From assembly GCF_014648415.1 (NCBI RefSeq), contig NZ_BMRB01000002.1, positions 1,571,260 through 1,635,259 on the forward strand: a DNA stretch of 64,000 nucleotides. The letters are read 5' to 3'. Below the pieces are notes generated by a model. That model was not told the origin of the DNA. It did no database searches and worked only from the letters and a program-made list of their open reading frames with translations. Of the stretch, positions 1 to 13,677 are shown piece by piece. Position numbers and translations under genes: made by a program. The number at the start of each line of letters is the position of its first letter. Positions within the stretch are counted from its first letter, which is position 1. This DNA comes from Actinokineospora fastidiosa. Lineage in GTDB: Bacteria > Actinomycetota > Actinomycetes > Mycobacteriales > Pseudonocardiaceae.

Positions 1-516
1 GCCCGCCGCGCCGCCCACGTGGGTGTGGTGCTCGTGCAGCACGATCGAGTCGGCCTGCCGGTCGCCGAAGGTCCACGCGACGCGGGAGACCGCGAGCGCG
101 CTGCCGCGCCGGTTGGTGGTGAAGTCGAGCCAGACCTCGTTGCGCGGGTTCGCGTAGGCCGGGTCGGTCGAGGGCTGGTTGGGGTCGGGGACGTTCTGGA
201 AGTGCGGTCCCGAGTCCGCCGGGTTCGGTCCGCACGGGCGGACGTGCACGTGGGCGCCGTACTCGGTGTTCGGCGGCAGGCCGGTCACGGCCAGCGCGAC
301 CACCGTCCGCCCGCCCAGGTCGTAGGAGAGCACCGAGGCCCGCGCGCCGACCGGGACCCGGTCCAGCGAGTAGGTGACGGCGTCGGCACCCGGCCGGTAC
401 TGCTCGAACACCGCCGTCCGCGCGTGTCCGCCCTCGGCCGACGCGGGCTGCGCCGCTGCCGACGCGGGCACCGCGCCCAAGGCACTCATGATCGTCGCAA
501 CAATTAGCGCTCGCAC
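1..516 (-). CDS. Secreted Cu/Zn superoxide dismutase-like protein (3' end beyond window)
   Basis: The C-terminus is cut off by the window edge. Translation from a GTG at 516 gives a clean signal peptide (RALIVATIMSALGAVPASAA) followed by a beta-rich domain with a GAHVHVRPCG segment and SGPHFQN, matching the His-rich metal loops of the Cu/Zn superoxide dismutase-like family. A later His cluster, LHEHHTHVGG, reaches the edge. The downstream ATG at 489 would discard part of the signal peptide, so GTG is preferred, although no strong Shine-Dalgarno is visible. It should act outside the membrane on superoxide or as a copper-binding relative. Whether all metal ligands and the catalytic Arg are present cannot be judged from the fragment. 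Confidence 0.7.
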   Translation of the reverse strand, partial: MRALIVATIMSALGAVPASAAAQPASAEGGHARTAVFEQYRPGADAVTYSLDRVPVGARASVLSYDLGGRTVVALAVTGLPPNTEYGAHVHVRPCGPNPADSGPHFQNVPDPNQPSTDPAYANPRNEVWLDFTTNRRGSALAVSRVAWTFGDRQADSIVLHEHHTHVGGAAG

Positions 517-593
517 GAGTCGAGTGTTGTCACCCGGGGACAACCCGTCAACTCAGAGCGATGGACCTGCTGCACACAGTTAAACCGTCGTGT

Positions 594-1031
594 TTACGTC
601 TCGTCCCGACTCTCGGGAATCACGATCACGGTCGGTTCCACCCGCTCGGCGGGGACCACGATCGAGTCGATGACGCCCGCCCGGCTCGCGGCCCTGCGCA
701 GCAGCCGCTTGCGCACCAGCGCGCGGGTCGGCGGGAACAGCAGCGTCAGCGCCAGCACGTCGCTGATGAGCCCCGGGACGAACACCAGCACGCCCGCGGC
801 GGCGATCAGCATGCCGTCGACGACCTCGCGGTCGGGCGCCCGGCGGGCGAACACCGCCTGTTGCAGCGCCCCCAGCGCCCGCGCGCCCTCGCGGCGCAGC
901 AGCCAGCCGCCGAGCAGCGTCGCGGCGACCAGGAGCAGGATCGTCGGCAGCACGCCGACCAGGCCGCCGATCCACACCAGGACGGTGATCTCGACGGCCA
1001 TCGCGAGCAGCAGCAGCACCAGGACCGGCAC
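594..1031 (-). CDS. fxsA: FxsA family membrane protein
   Basis: The 145-residue protein starts at GTG 1031, chosen because AAGGAGG lies six bases upstream; longer in-frame starts lack a ribosome site. It has hydrophobic segments at about residues 2-22, 24-45 and 75-105, the latter containing the GLISDVLAL-type stretch typical of FxsA, and a basic C-terminal tail. In E. coli, FxsA is a cytoplasmic-membrane protein whose overproduction relieves F-plasmid exclusion of phage T7; its normal cellular role is unknown. It is monocistronic here, with about 490 bp of gene-free DNA upstream. Confidence 0.85.
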   Translation of the reverse strand: MPVLVLLLLAMAVEITVLVWIGGLVGVLPTILLLVAATLLGGWLLRREGARALGALQQAVFARRAPDREVVDGMLIAAAGVLVFVPGLISDVLALTLLFPPTRALVRKRLLRRAASRAGVIDSIVVPAERVEPTVIVIPESRDET

Positions 1032-1518
1032 GGCGGGCCTCCTTCCACGTCTGTACCGGTTCAACGCGCGAACGGGCCCAAACATCCCCGCACCCGCGAA
1101 ACCGCAGGTCAGGGGCGTTCTGGCGGCGCTGACCCCGTCAAGGGGCACGTGGCGATTTTCACGCGCGCCGTTCGGCCTATCCCGGATACGAACATTTCAC
1201 ACTATTGTCATGAGAACCCCGGAAGATCCCGGGGCGCCAGACGGCGACGGGACCGTGCCAGCGCAGTCCGCCCGACGCTCATAATCACGACATAGCGTCC
1301 GCACAGTGAAGTGCGTTGATGACTCGCGCCCGTCGCCAATGGGGTCCGACGGCCGCGCTCCGCACGACGAGGTGCGCTCAACCGCCCGATGCCCGGGCAG
1401 TCCAATGTCGCCGGAAGATTCCGGGGACGCCACCGGGCGCGGGGTCCCCGGTGCGCCGCCCTGGCCCCTGGTCCCCGCCTGCCCGCTCGCGTTCCCGCCA
1501 TATGGGAGGGCCGCTAGC
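1032..1518. other. Gene-free leader region between fxsA and gltB
   Basis: No coding region is supported here. It must hold the divergent promoters of fxsA and gltB. A 16-base element, CCGGAAGATCCCGGGG, occurs at 1219-1234 and again with one change at 1411-1426, 192 bp apart. AT-richer stretches near 1190-1215 and 1280-1295 are the likeliest promoter sites, but no confident -35/-10 pair could be assigned. Confidence 0.5.
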
Positions 1519-7468
<5,950 letters not shown>

Positions 7469-7483
7469 GGGTTGTGTGACCGG

Positions 7484-7517
7484 ACGGGCCCGCAGTCGAC
7501 GATGCCTGCGGGCCCGT
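7484..7517 (+). terminator. Stem-loop terminator of gltBD
   Basis: A perfect 12-bp inverted repeat ACGGGCCCGCAG / CTGCGGGCCCGT (7484-7495 and 7506-7517) encloses a 10-nt loop just after gltD. The following TCTCTATT is only weakly U-rich, as is common in high-G+C actinobacteria. Confidence 0.8.
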
Positions 7518-7647
7518 TCTCTATTCCGGGGCCAGGAATTGCCGCCACCTCGCGCTTAGCACGCGCCACGTGGGCGGGTCGACGGTTCGGACGCACGAGT
7601 GGTGGTCGGTCGCCCGACCGCCTGCTTGCTTGCCATCCAGTCCGCTA

Positions 7648-7679
7648 GGCAGGGGCCCGCCTGGGGCTGGTCCCCTGCC
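7648..7679 (-). terminator. Possible terminator of the P450 gene
   Basis: GGCAGGGG (7648-7655) pairs with CCCCTGCC (7672-7679) around a 16-nt G+C-rich loop, about 12 bp beyond the P450 stop codon. No U-tract follows. Confidence 0.4.
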
Positions 7680-7690
7680 CAGTGGGCCCT

Positions 7691-8836
7691 CTAGCCCAGC
7701 GTCACCGGGAGGGTGGAGAGGCGCCAGGTGCCGGGGTCGGGGGTGCGGTGGGGGGTGCCTGCGAGGGCGAGGTTGGGGTGGTGGCGTAGGAGGGCGGAAA
7801 GGGCGAGTTCCGTTTGGACTCGGGCGAGGGGTGCGCCCAGGCAGTAGTGGGGACCGTGGGCGTAGGCCAGGTGTTGGGCTGGCGGGCGGGTGATGTCGAG
7901 GGTGGCGGGGAAGGCTCGGGGGTCGTGGTTGGCGGCGGCGATGGAGGCGGTGACGGGCTCATCCGCGGGGATCGTGGTGCCGAAGAAGTCGACGGGCTCG
8001 CGGGTGTAGCGGGGTGTGGTGAGGAGTTGGGGGCTGCACCAGCGGGTCAGTTCCTCGACGGCGGTTGGCATCAGGGTGGGGGTCTCGCGGAGCAGGGCGA
8101 GTTGGTCGGGGTGGGCGAGCAGGGTCTCGACGGCGTTGGCGATGAGGTTGGTCGGGGTCTGGCCCGCGAGGACCAGGTGCCAGACCAGGGTGACCAGTTC
8201 GGTGTCGGTGAGGCGGTCGTCGTCGTTGACCTGGATGAGGTCGGAGAGCACGTCGTCGGCGGGTTCGGCCCGGCGGCGGGCGACGGCGGACTTGGCGCCC
8301 TCGATGATCGCGGGGATGGCGGCCATGAACTGCGCGCCGAAGCCCGCCGCGACGGCGGCGCCGTGGGTGCGCCAGTCGGCGCGGTCGGCTTCGGGGATGC
8401 CGATGAGCTCGCAGATCACCTCCATCGGCAGCGGGCGGGCGAAGTCGGCGACCAGGTCCGCCGGGTCGGGCAGCTCCGCTGCCAGCCGCTCGACGATCCG
8501 CTCGACGCGCCCGCGCACGGCCTCGGCCCTGCGCGCGGAGAACGCGGGCGCGACCAGCCTCCGCAGCCTGGTGTGCTCCGGGCCGTCCTTCTCGGCCATC
8601 GTGTGCAGGTACGGCTCCACCTCCGGACCCAGCGGCGGCCGCTGGAAGCTGTCGGCACGCAGCTCGAACCGGGGGTCGCCCAGCATCGCCCGGACGCCCT
8701 CGTGCCGCGTCACCACCCACAGCGACCGCATCCCCGGGACCACCAGCCGGGCGAGCGGCCCGGCCTCCCGCGCCTCCCCGTACACCCCGAACGGGTCCCC
8801 CAGCACGCGCGGGTCGGTCGCGTCGATCTCCAGCAC
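7691..8836 (-). CDS. Cytochrome P450
   Basis: The 381-residue soluble heme monooxygenase has the heme-ligand loop HGPHYCLGAPLARVQ with the thiolate at about Cys332, and an ExxR-type pair in EELTRW of the K helix. The I-helix segment reads VLAGQTPTNL, so the usual acid-alcohol pair (D/E-T) is replaced by T-P. GTG 8836 is chosen because GGAGG lies five bases upstream; the GTG at 8842 overlaps that ribosome site. No ferredoxin or reductase gene is adjacent. It is divergent from a TetR-family gene across an operator array whose first half-site overlaps this gene's ribosome site, so repression by that regulator is likely. Substrate is unknown. Confidence 0.93.
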   Translation of the reverse strand: MLEIDATDPRVLGDPFGVYGEAREAGPLARLVVPGMRSLWVVTRHEGVRAMLGDPRFELRADSFQRPPLGPEVEPYLHTMAEKDGPEHTRLRRLVAPAFSARRAEAVRGRVERIVERLAAELPDPADLVADFARPLPMEVICELIGIPEADRADWRTHGAAVAAGFGAQFMAAIPAIIEGAKSAVARRRAEPADDVLSDLIQVNDDDRLTDTELVTLVWHLVLAGQTPTNLIANAVETLLAHPDQLALLRETPTLMPTAVEELTRWCSPQLLTTPRYTREPVDFFGTTIPADEPVTASIAAANHDPRAFPATLDITRPPAQHLAYAHGPHYCLGAPLARVQTELALSALLRHHPNLALAGTPHRTPDPGTWRLSTLPVTLG

Positions 8837-8844
8837 CGGCACCT

Positions 8845-8955
8845 CCAGATGATGAGAACATATGATGTGAACATCCGAATGATGCCATCATCTGGATGAT
8901 GCCATCATATGATCTCAACATCTGGATGATGTGGTCATATGGTGACATCATCTGG
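8845..8955. promoter_or_regulatory. Divergent operator array (ATGATG/CATCAT repeats)
   Basis: The region starts with CCAGATGATG (8845-8854) and ends with its exact complement CATCATCTGG (8946-8955). Inside are two ATGATGCCATCAT palindromes at 8879-8891 and 8896-8908, 17 bp apart, a further CATCATCTGG at 8886-8895, and three CATATG sites (8859, 8906, 8936). It separates the P450 gene from the TetR gene and overlaps the P450 ribosome site. Repeated symmetrical half-sites are what a TetR dimer would bind cooperatively; binding by the neighbour is inferred. Confidence 0.75.
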
Positions 8956-9000
8956 GCTGCTATCTTGATCGGCGAAGCACGAGGCGCCAGGGAGGATCAC

Positions 9001-10053
9001 GTGGCCAAGCAGACGAGGCTCGCCACCCGCGAGGGCAACCGGGCGAAACTGATGGCCGCCGCCCGCGCGGAGTTCGCCGAGCGCGGGTACCCGGCGACCA
9101 AGGTCGACGCCGTCGCCGCCCGCGCCGGCCTCACCCGGGGCGCGGTGTACTCGAACTTCCCCAGCAAGCGCGCCCTCTACTTCGCCGTCCTCGCCGAGGA
9201 CGCCGAGGCAGCCGCCGCAGACGGCGGGCAGGCCAGGAAGAAGACCCAGAAGGACGCCCTCGGCGCCCTCGCCCGCGCGTTCGTCGCCCGCCTGCCGCTG
9301 GCCACCGCGCCCACCCACCTCGGCGCGCACCTGCTCTCCGAGGTCATGGCCGACGACCGCACCCGTCAGGCCTACACCCAGCTCATGAAGCTGTCGGCGC
9401 TGCAGATCGGTTTCGCGCTGGGCCACCTGGGCGGGACCCGCCCGCGCGTGCGCCAGGCCGAGGCCGCGCTGACGATCCTGGAGGGCGCGCGCCAGTTCGC
9501 CGCCGCCGCGCCCGGGCTGGTCGAGCCGTTCCACATCGTGCAGACCTGCGAGAACCTGCCCGACCTCGAGACCGCGTGGCGGTTCCCGGACCAGCTGCCG
9601 CCCACCAAGGTGCTCGACGACCCGTGGTCGCCCGGCGATGCGACCGACCTCGCGCACGACGCGCCCGCCGACCTGACGAGCACCGGCCTGGTCGCCATCC
9701 TGGGCGTGCACCGGCTCTCCGCCATCGAGGAGGCCATCCGCGAGATGCCGGACAACGAGGACATCACCCTCGTGGTGGTCTCCGCCGACCCCGGCGAGCT
9801 CGTCGGCCTGGTCCGGCTCACCGTCGCCGAGACGCGCGCGCACCTCCGCCAGGCGTTCCCGCCCGCGAGCGTGCCGCGCCTGCGCGTGGTCGTGGACCCC
9901 GACGGCACGATCGCCGCCGCGGCGGGCGTCACCGGTGTCTCCGACACGACCGAGGTCGCGCTCCGCATCGCGGGCGGTCGGATCAAGCTCCGGTCGGAGG
10001 GCTTCGCCGCCTGCGCCGCGAGCAGCCTCCACGACACCAAGGCGCCGCGGTAG
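9001..10053 (+). CDS. TetR-family regulator with redoxin-like C-terminal domain
   Basis: The GTG start at 9001 has GGAGG five bases upstream. The 350-residue product is much longer than the usual 190-220. Residues about 12-60 form the TetR DNA-binding domain (AGLTRGAVYSNFPSKRALY), and about 60-200 the helical ligand/dimer domain. The remaining 150 residues contain LVAILGVHR, ITLVVVSADP and RLRVVVDPDGTIAAAAGV. This strand-DPDG-strand order resembles the thioredoxin/peroxiredoxin fold, although no CxxC or classical peroxidatic Cys motif is present; a lone Cys lies near the end in FAACAAS. The redoxin assignment is tentative. It is divergent from the P450 and probably controls it and itself through the operator array. 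Confidence 0.85.
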   Translation: MAKQTRLATREGNRAKLMAAARAEFAERGYPATKVDAVAARAGLTRGAVYSNFPSKRALYFAVLAEDAEAAAADGGQARKKTQKDALGALARAFVARLPLATAPTHLGAHLLSEVMADDRTRQAYTQLMKLSALQIGFALGHLGGTRPRVRQAEAALTILEGARQFAAAAPGLVEPFHIVQTCENLPDLETAWRFPDQLPPTKVLDDPWSPGDATDLAHDAPADLTSTGLVAILGVHRLSAIEEAIREMPDNEDITLVVVSADPGELVGLVRLTVAETRAHLRQAFPPASVPRLRVVVDPDGTIAAAAGVTGVSDTTEVALRIAGGRIKLRSEGFAACAASSLHDTKAPR

Positions 10054-10108
10054 CCGGGTGCCCGCCGCCGGGCGGACCTATCGTGGGTCCGCACGGAGGA
10101 GGCAGGCC

Positions 10109-10546
10109 ATGTCCGTCGACGTACGCCCGGTGACCCTGATCCGCCGACCGCGCGCCGAGGTCGCCGCGTTCATGTTCGACCCGGCCAACGACCTGCGGTG
10201 GACCGGCGGCATCCGGTCGAGCAGGCCGGACCGGCCGGGCCCGCTCACCACCGGGATGACGGTCGAGCGCACGGCGCGTTTCCTCGGCCGCGACTTCACC
10301 TACGGCTACGTCGTCACCGCGCACGAGCCGGGCCGCATGGTGGAGCTGGACGTCGAGCGCCCGTTCCCCATGCGGATCCGGTACGAGCTGGCCGACGCCG
10401 AGGGCGGCACCGAGGTGGCCATCGACGCCAGCGGTTCGCCCGGCCGGTTCTTCGGCCTTCTCACGCCGCTGCTGCGCAAGCAGGTCCACCGCGCCATCAG
10501 CGCCGACCTCCGGCGGCTGCGCTCGTGCCTGGAGGAATCTCCGTAG
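10109..10546 (+). CDS. SRPBCC (START/Bet v1-like) family protein
   Basis: The 145-residue protein starts at ATG 10109 behind GGAGGAGG. It begins with a strand (VRPVTLIRRPRAEVAAFMFDP) typical of polyketide cyclase/dehydratase-type SRPBCC domains. The later segments ELDVERPFPMRIRYEL and EGGTEVAIDASG match the domain's antiparallel sheet, followed by a long C-terminal helix. Members bind hydrophobic ligands in a cavity; the ligand cannot be inferred. It follows the TetR gene by 55 bp and precedes the TmrB-like gene by 10 bp, so the three may share a transcript. Confidence 0.8.
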   Translation: MSVDVRPVTLIRRPRAEVAAFMFDPANDLRWTGGIRSSRPDRPGPLTTGMTVERTARFLGRDFTYGYVVTAHEPGRMVELDVERPFPMRIRYELADAEGGTEVAIDASGSPGRFFGLLTPLLRKQVHRAISADLRRLRSCLEESP

Positions 10547-10556
10547 AGTCGGGCGC

Positions 10557-11186
10557 ATGCTCCTGTGGATCAACGGGCCGTTCGGCTGCGGGAAGACGCA
10601 GACTGCCCACGAGCTGCGCCGACGCCTGCCCGGCAGCGTCATCTGCGACCCGGAGATGGTCGGCTTCGGCCTGCACCGGATGATGCCCGCCCACCTGCGC
10701 GAGGACTTCCAGGACCTACCCGCGTGGCGACAGGGCGTCTACGAGGTCCTGTCGCTCACCCTGGCCAAGCACGACGTCATCGCGCCCATGACCCTGACGG
10801 AGCCCGCGTACTTCGACGAGATCGTCGGCAGGCTCCGCGACGACGGCCACGACGTGCGCCACTTCTCCCTGCTGGCGGATCGGGAGACGATCCTCAACCG
10901 CCTGCGCGAACGCGGCTTCGGCCACCTCCTCGCGTTCATGGCGGGCAAGGACGCCCCGCTACGCCGGGAGAGCTGGGCGGTGTCGAAGCTCGACCACTGC
11001 CTGGAGCGGCTGAGCGGCCCCGAGTTCGGTGAACACGTCTGGACGGACGAGCCGTCGGTGGCCGAGGTGGCCGACCACATCGCTGCCCGAGCGGGCCTGC
11101 ACCTGACCCCGAACACCGACAGCCCCCTCCGCGGCGCCGTGCGGCGGGCTTGGGTCGGGGTGAAACACATCCGCCTGATCACTTAG
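10557..11186 (+). CDS. tmrB: TmrB-like P-loop ATPase (tunicamycin resistance family)
   Basis: The 209-residue protein opens with WINGPFGCGKTQTAHELRRR, a Walker A (GPFGCGKT, residues 7-14) in the context seen in Bacillus subtilis TmrB. Further family features are CDPEMVGFGL, the APMTL-EPAYFDEI-GRLR stretch and the C-terminal DEPSVAEVADHIAARAGL. TmrB is an ATP-binding, membrane-associated protein that confers tunicamycin resistance by an incompletely understood route. The resemblance runs the full length apart from a short insertion around FGHLLAFMAGKDAP. No tunicamycin biosynthesis genes are nearby. Other P-loop kinases of the Zeta/AAA group are the alternative reading. Confidence 0.82.
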   Translation: MLLWINGPFGCGKTQTAHELRRRLPGSVICDPEMVGFGLHRMMPAHLREDFQDLPAWRQGVYEVLSLTLAKHDVIAPMTLTEPAYFDEIVGRLRDDGHDVRHFSLLADRETILNRLRERGFGHLLAFMAGKDAPLRRESWAVSKLDHCLERLSGPEFGEHVWTDEPSVAEVADHIAARAGLHLTPNTDSPLRGAVRRAWVGVKHIRLIT

Positions 11187-11333
11187 CCGGGCGAACGAGC
11201 ACCGACCGGTGGAGGCTGGCGGCGACGCGGAGCTGCCGAACCCGTGGGCGGCGAGTCGGCGCTGCTGGGGGCAGGTGGAGAGGTTGGCGGGAGCAGGACC
11301 GATTCGGCACGGGCGCAGCTGCGCGCTGGACCG

Positions 11334-11866
11334 CCGGACCAGGTGGGCGGACTCCGGCGGGAGCCGCTTCGGCACAGGCATCGCTATGCGCCAGCCTGCC
11401 GGGCTAGGCGACCCGGGTTCGCGGAAGTAGGGCCAGCACACGGCCGCCGCTGCGCGTCGGCTGTGCCGGACCAGGTGGGCGGGAATCGCGCGTCAGGCCC
11501 GGTTCGATACGGCTGGGGGCTGCGACGGCAGCCCGGCGACAGCAGCTCGCCGACGGCAGCCCGGCGGCGAGCTGCAACGGCTCGGCAGCTGCTGCAACGG
11601 CTCGGCGGCGGCTCGGCTGCTACTGCAGCGGCACCTCGGCTGCGACAGCTCGGCAGTTACCGCAGTGGCAGCTCGGCTGCGGCTCGACGGCTGCTGGAGC
11701 GGCAGCTCGGCGGCGGCGGCTGCGGCAGCTCGGCTGCTACTGCAGCGGCGGCTCCGCGGCTGCTGCGGCGGCAGCTCGACTGCTGCTGCGGCTCGACTGC
11801 TGCTGCGGCTCGCCAGCGGCTGCTCGCCAGCGGCTCGGTTGCTGCGGCGGCGGCCGGACCAGGTGG
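11334..11866. repeat. Degenerate G+C-rich repeat between convergent genes
   Basis: The whole interval 11187-12071 lacks a supportable gene. CCGGACCAGGTGG occurs three times (11334-11346, 11466-11478, 11854-11866). Between the second and third copy, 11521-11850 is made of degenerate permutations of GGCAGCTCGGC and CTGCTGCGGCTCG. Reading frames through it encode only low-complexity Ala/Arg/Ser tracts on both strands. It separates the convergent tmrB-like and VOC genes. Confidence 0.7.
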
Positions 11867-12071
11867 CCAGGCAGTTGCCGTCCAGCTGAATCGAGCCGGG
11901 GTGGGGAGGACTCGTCCACCTGGACCGGCAGACCGGTCAACAGTGCGACTTCCGCCCGAACACGCCGACACCACCCCGAACCGGCCGATCCCTGCGCGAC
12001 CGCGCGGGCCGCGCTGGGCGACGAGCGGCTGGTCGGCACAGCGGTCGGCAGGCACCCGCCTCCCCAGCCGC

Positions 12072-12821
12072 CTAGTCCGACGGGCGGGCGATCACCGAGA
12101 ACTCCGTGCCGAACGGGTCGAGCAGGACGGCGAAGCGGCCGTAGATCATGTCCTCGGTGTCGACCACTCGGCCGCCTGCCTTGATGGCCTTGGTGGCGGT
12201 GTCGTCGGTGTCGGCGACCTCGAAGGTGGTGGACCAGCGGGAGCGGTGGGCGGTCTGCGAGCCCATGATGCCGCCGATCTCGTGGCCGTCGGGGCGGCGG
12301 AGGAAGGTGAAGTCCATCGACGGGAGGTCGGGGTTGGTGTCGAGGGTGAAGTCGAAGACGGTGGCGTAGAACCGGCGGGCGGCAGCGGGGTCGGGGGTGG
12401 TGAGGTCGTTGCGCACCAGGGCGCCGGGTTCGTTGACCACCTCGCAGCCGACCATCTTCTTGCCCTGCCACAGGCTGAACGGGGCGCCGACGGCGTCGAC
12501 GGCGGCGGCCATCACGCCGAGGTCGGCCATGGCGTCGGGCTCGTTGACGATCCGGCCGCCCGCCTCCCGCACCTTCTCCGCCGTCGCGGCGCAGTCGTCG
12601 GTGGCGAGGTAGACGTTCCACCAGTGGTCCGGGCCCTCGGCGTAGCCGGAGATGCCCGCGACCTTGCGGCCGTCGAGCAGGGCGACGCTGTAGCCCGACC
12701 AGTCCTCGAAGTCCCACCCGAAGACGGCCTGGTAGAACTCCTGGCCGCGGGCCAGGTCGGGGATGCCGAGGTCCACCCAGGTCGGGGTGCCGAGGGGCTG
12801 GTTCTCGCTGACGTGGCTCAT
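12072..12821 (-). CDS. Two-domain VOC (glyoxalase/bleomycin-resistance-like) protein
   Basis: The 249-residue protein contains two vicinal-oxygen-chelate domains in tandem, about 13-125 (starting GTPTWVDLGIPDLARGQEFY) and 135-247 (starting LVRNDLTTPDPAAARRFY). The second carries the DGHEIGGIMG strand. The FGWDFED and VFDFTLD motifs after each FY segment are typical of the CFP30/27-kDa antigen-like group. Substrate and metal use are unknown; roles in the superfamily range from glyoxalase and dioxygenase to drug sequestration. The gene stands alone, convergent with the tmrB-like gene and divergent from the MBL hydrolase 70 bp away. Confidence 0.88.
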   Translation of the reverse strand: MSHVSENQPLGTPTWVDLGIPDLARGQEFYQAVFGWDFEDWSGYSVALLDGRKVAGISGYAEGPDHWWNVYLATDDCAATAEKVREAGGRIVNEPDAMADLGVMAAAVDAVGAPFSLWQGKKMVGCEVVNEPGALVRNDLTTPDPAAARRFYATVFDFTLDTNPDLPSMDFTFLRRPDGHEIGGIMGSQTAHRSRWSTTFEVADTDDTATKAIKAGGRVVDTEDMIYGRFAVLLDPFGTEFSVIARPSD

Positions 12822-12891
12822 GCCCCCACGCTAACCGGGGTCACCGACACTCGCGTGGGTTCGCCGCGCGCGGGGCCGGGTAGCCGGGTGG

Positions 12892-13677
12892 ATGGCCGAT
12901 TGCGCGATCACCTTCGTCGGCACCGCCACCACGCTGCTGCGGCTCGGCGGGTTCACCGTGCTCACCGACCCGAACTTCGTGCGGCGCGGCCAGTGGGTCC
13001 ATATCGGACACGGCCTGGTCAGCAGGCGCAGGACCGATCCCGCGCTCACCATCGGCGAACTGCCGCCGCTGGACGGTGTCGTGCTGTCGCACCTGCACGG
13101 CGACCACTTCGACCGGGTCGCCCGCCGCGACCTGCACCGCGACCTGCCGGTGTTCACCACCGAGCACGCGGCGGGGAGGCTGCGCGGCAAGGGCTTCACC
13201 GAGGCCGTGCCGATGCGCACCTGGCAGGAGCGGGTCCTGGACAAGGACGGCGAGCGCCTGCGCGTCACCTCGCTGCCCGCCGTGCACACGCGGGGTCCGC
13301 TGGCCGGGCTGCTCCCGCCGGTCATGGGCACGCTGCTGGAGTACGAGCCGCCGGACCGCGCGCCGCTGCGCGTCTACCTCAGCGGCGACACGCTCCCCTT
13401 CCCCGGCATCGCGGGCATCGCCGAGCGCTACCCGCACATCGACGCCGCCGTGATCCACCTCGGCGGCACGAAGATCCTCGGCATGCTGCTGTCCATGGAC
13501 GGCGAGCGCGGCGTCGACCTGCTGGACATGGTGCGTCCCAAGAAGGCCCTACCCGTGCACTACGACGACTACGGCCTCTTCCACTCGCCCCTGTCGGACT
13601 TCACCCACGAGGTGGAGCGCCGCAAGCCCAGCGCGACGATCGAATACCTGTACCGAGGTCAGACCAAGCCCCTCTAG
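12892..13677 (+). CDS. Metallo-beta-lactamase fold hydrolase (UlaG-like)
   Basis: The 261-residue protein has an early FVGTATTLLRLGGFTVLTDP segment typical of UlaG-type enzymes and the metal motif HLHGDHFD at residues 67-74. The later ligands are in LPAVHTRG, YLSGDT and VHYDDYG. These proteins are cytoplasmic Zn-dependent hydrolases; E. coli UlaG is an L-ascorbate-6-phosphate lactonase, but the family is functionally broad and no substrate is implied here. The stop codon overlaps the convergent ohrR stop within a shared CTAG at 13674-13677. Confidence 0.88.
   Translation: MADCAITFVGTATTLLRLGGFTVLTDPNFVRRGQWVHIGHGLVSRRRTDPALTIGELPPLDGVVLSHLHGDHFDRVARRDLHRDLPVFTTEHAAGRLRGKGFTEAVPMRTWQERVLDKDGERLRVTSLPAVHTRGPLAGLLPPVMGTLLEYEPPDRAPLRVYLSGDTLPFPGIAGIAERYPHIDAAVIHLGGTKILGMLLSMDGERGVDLLDMVRPKKALPVHYDDYGLFHSPLSDFTHEVERRKPSATIEYLYRGQTKPL

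Noticed and set aside
8837-8842. GTG 8842 as the P450 start
   Set aside because: It overlaps the GGAGG ribosome site; GTG 8836 has ideal spacing.
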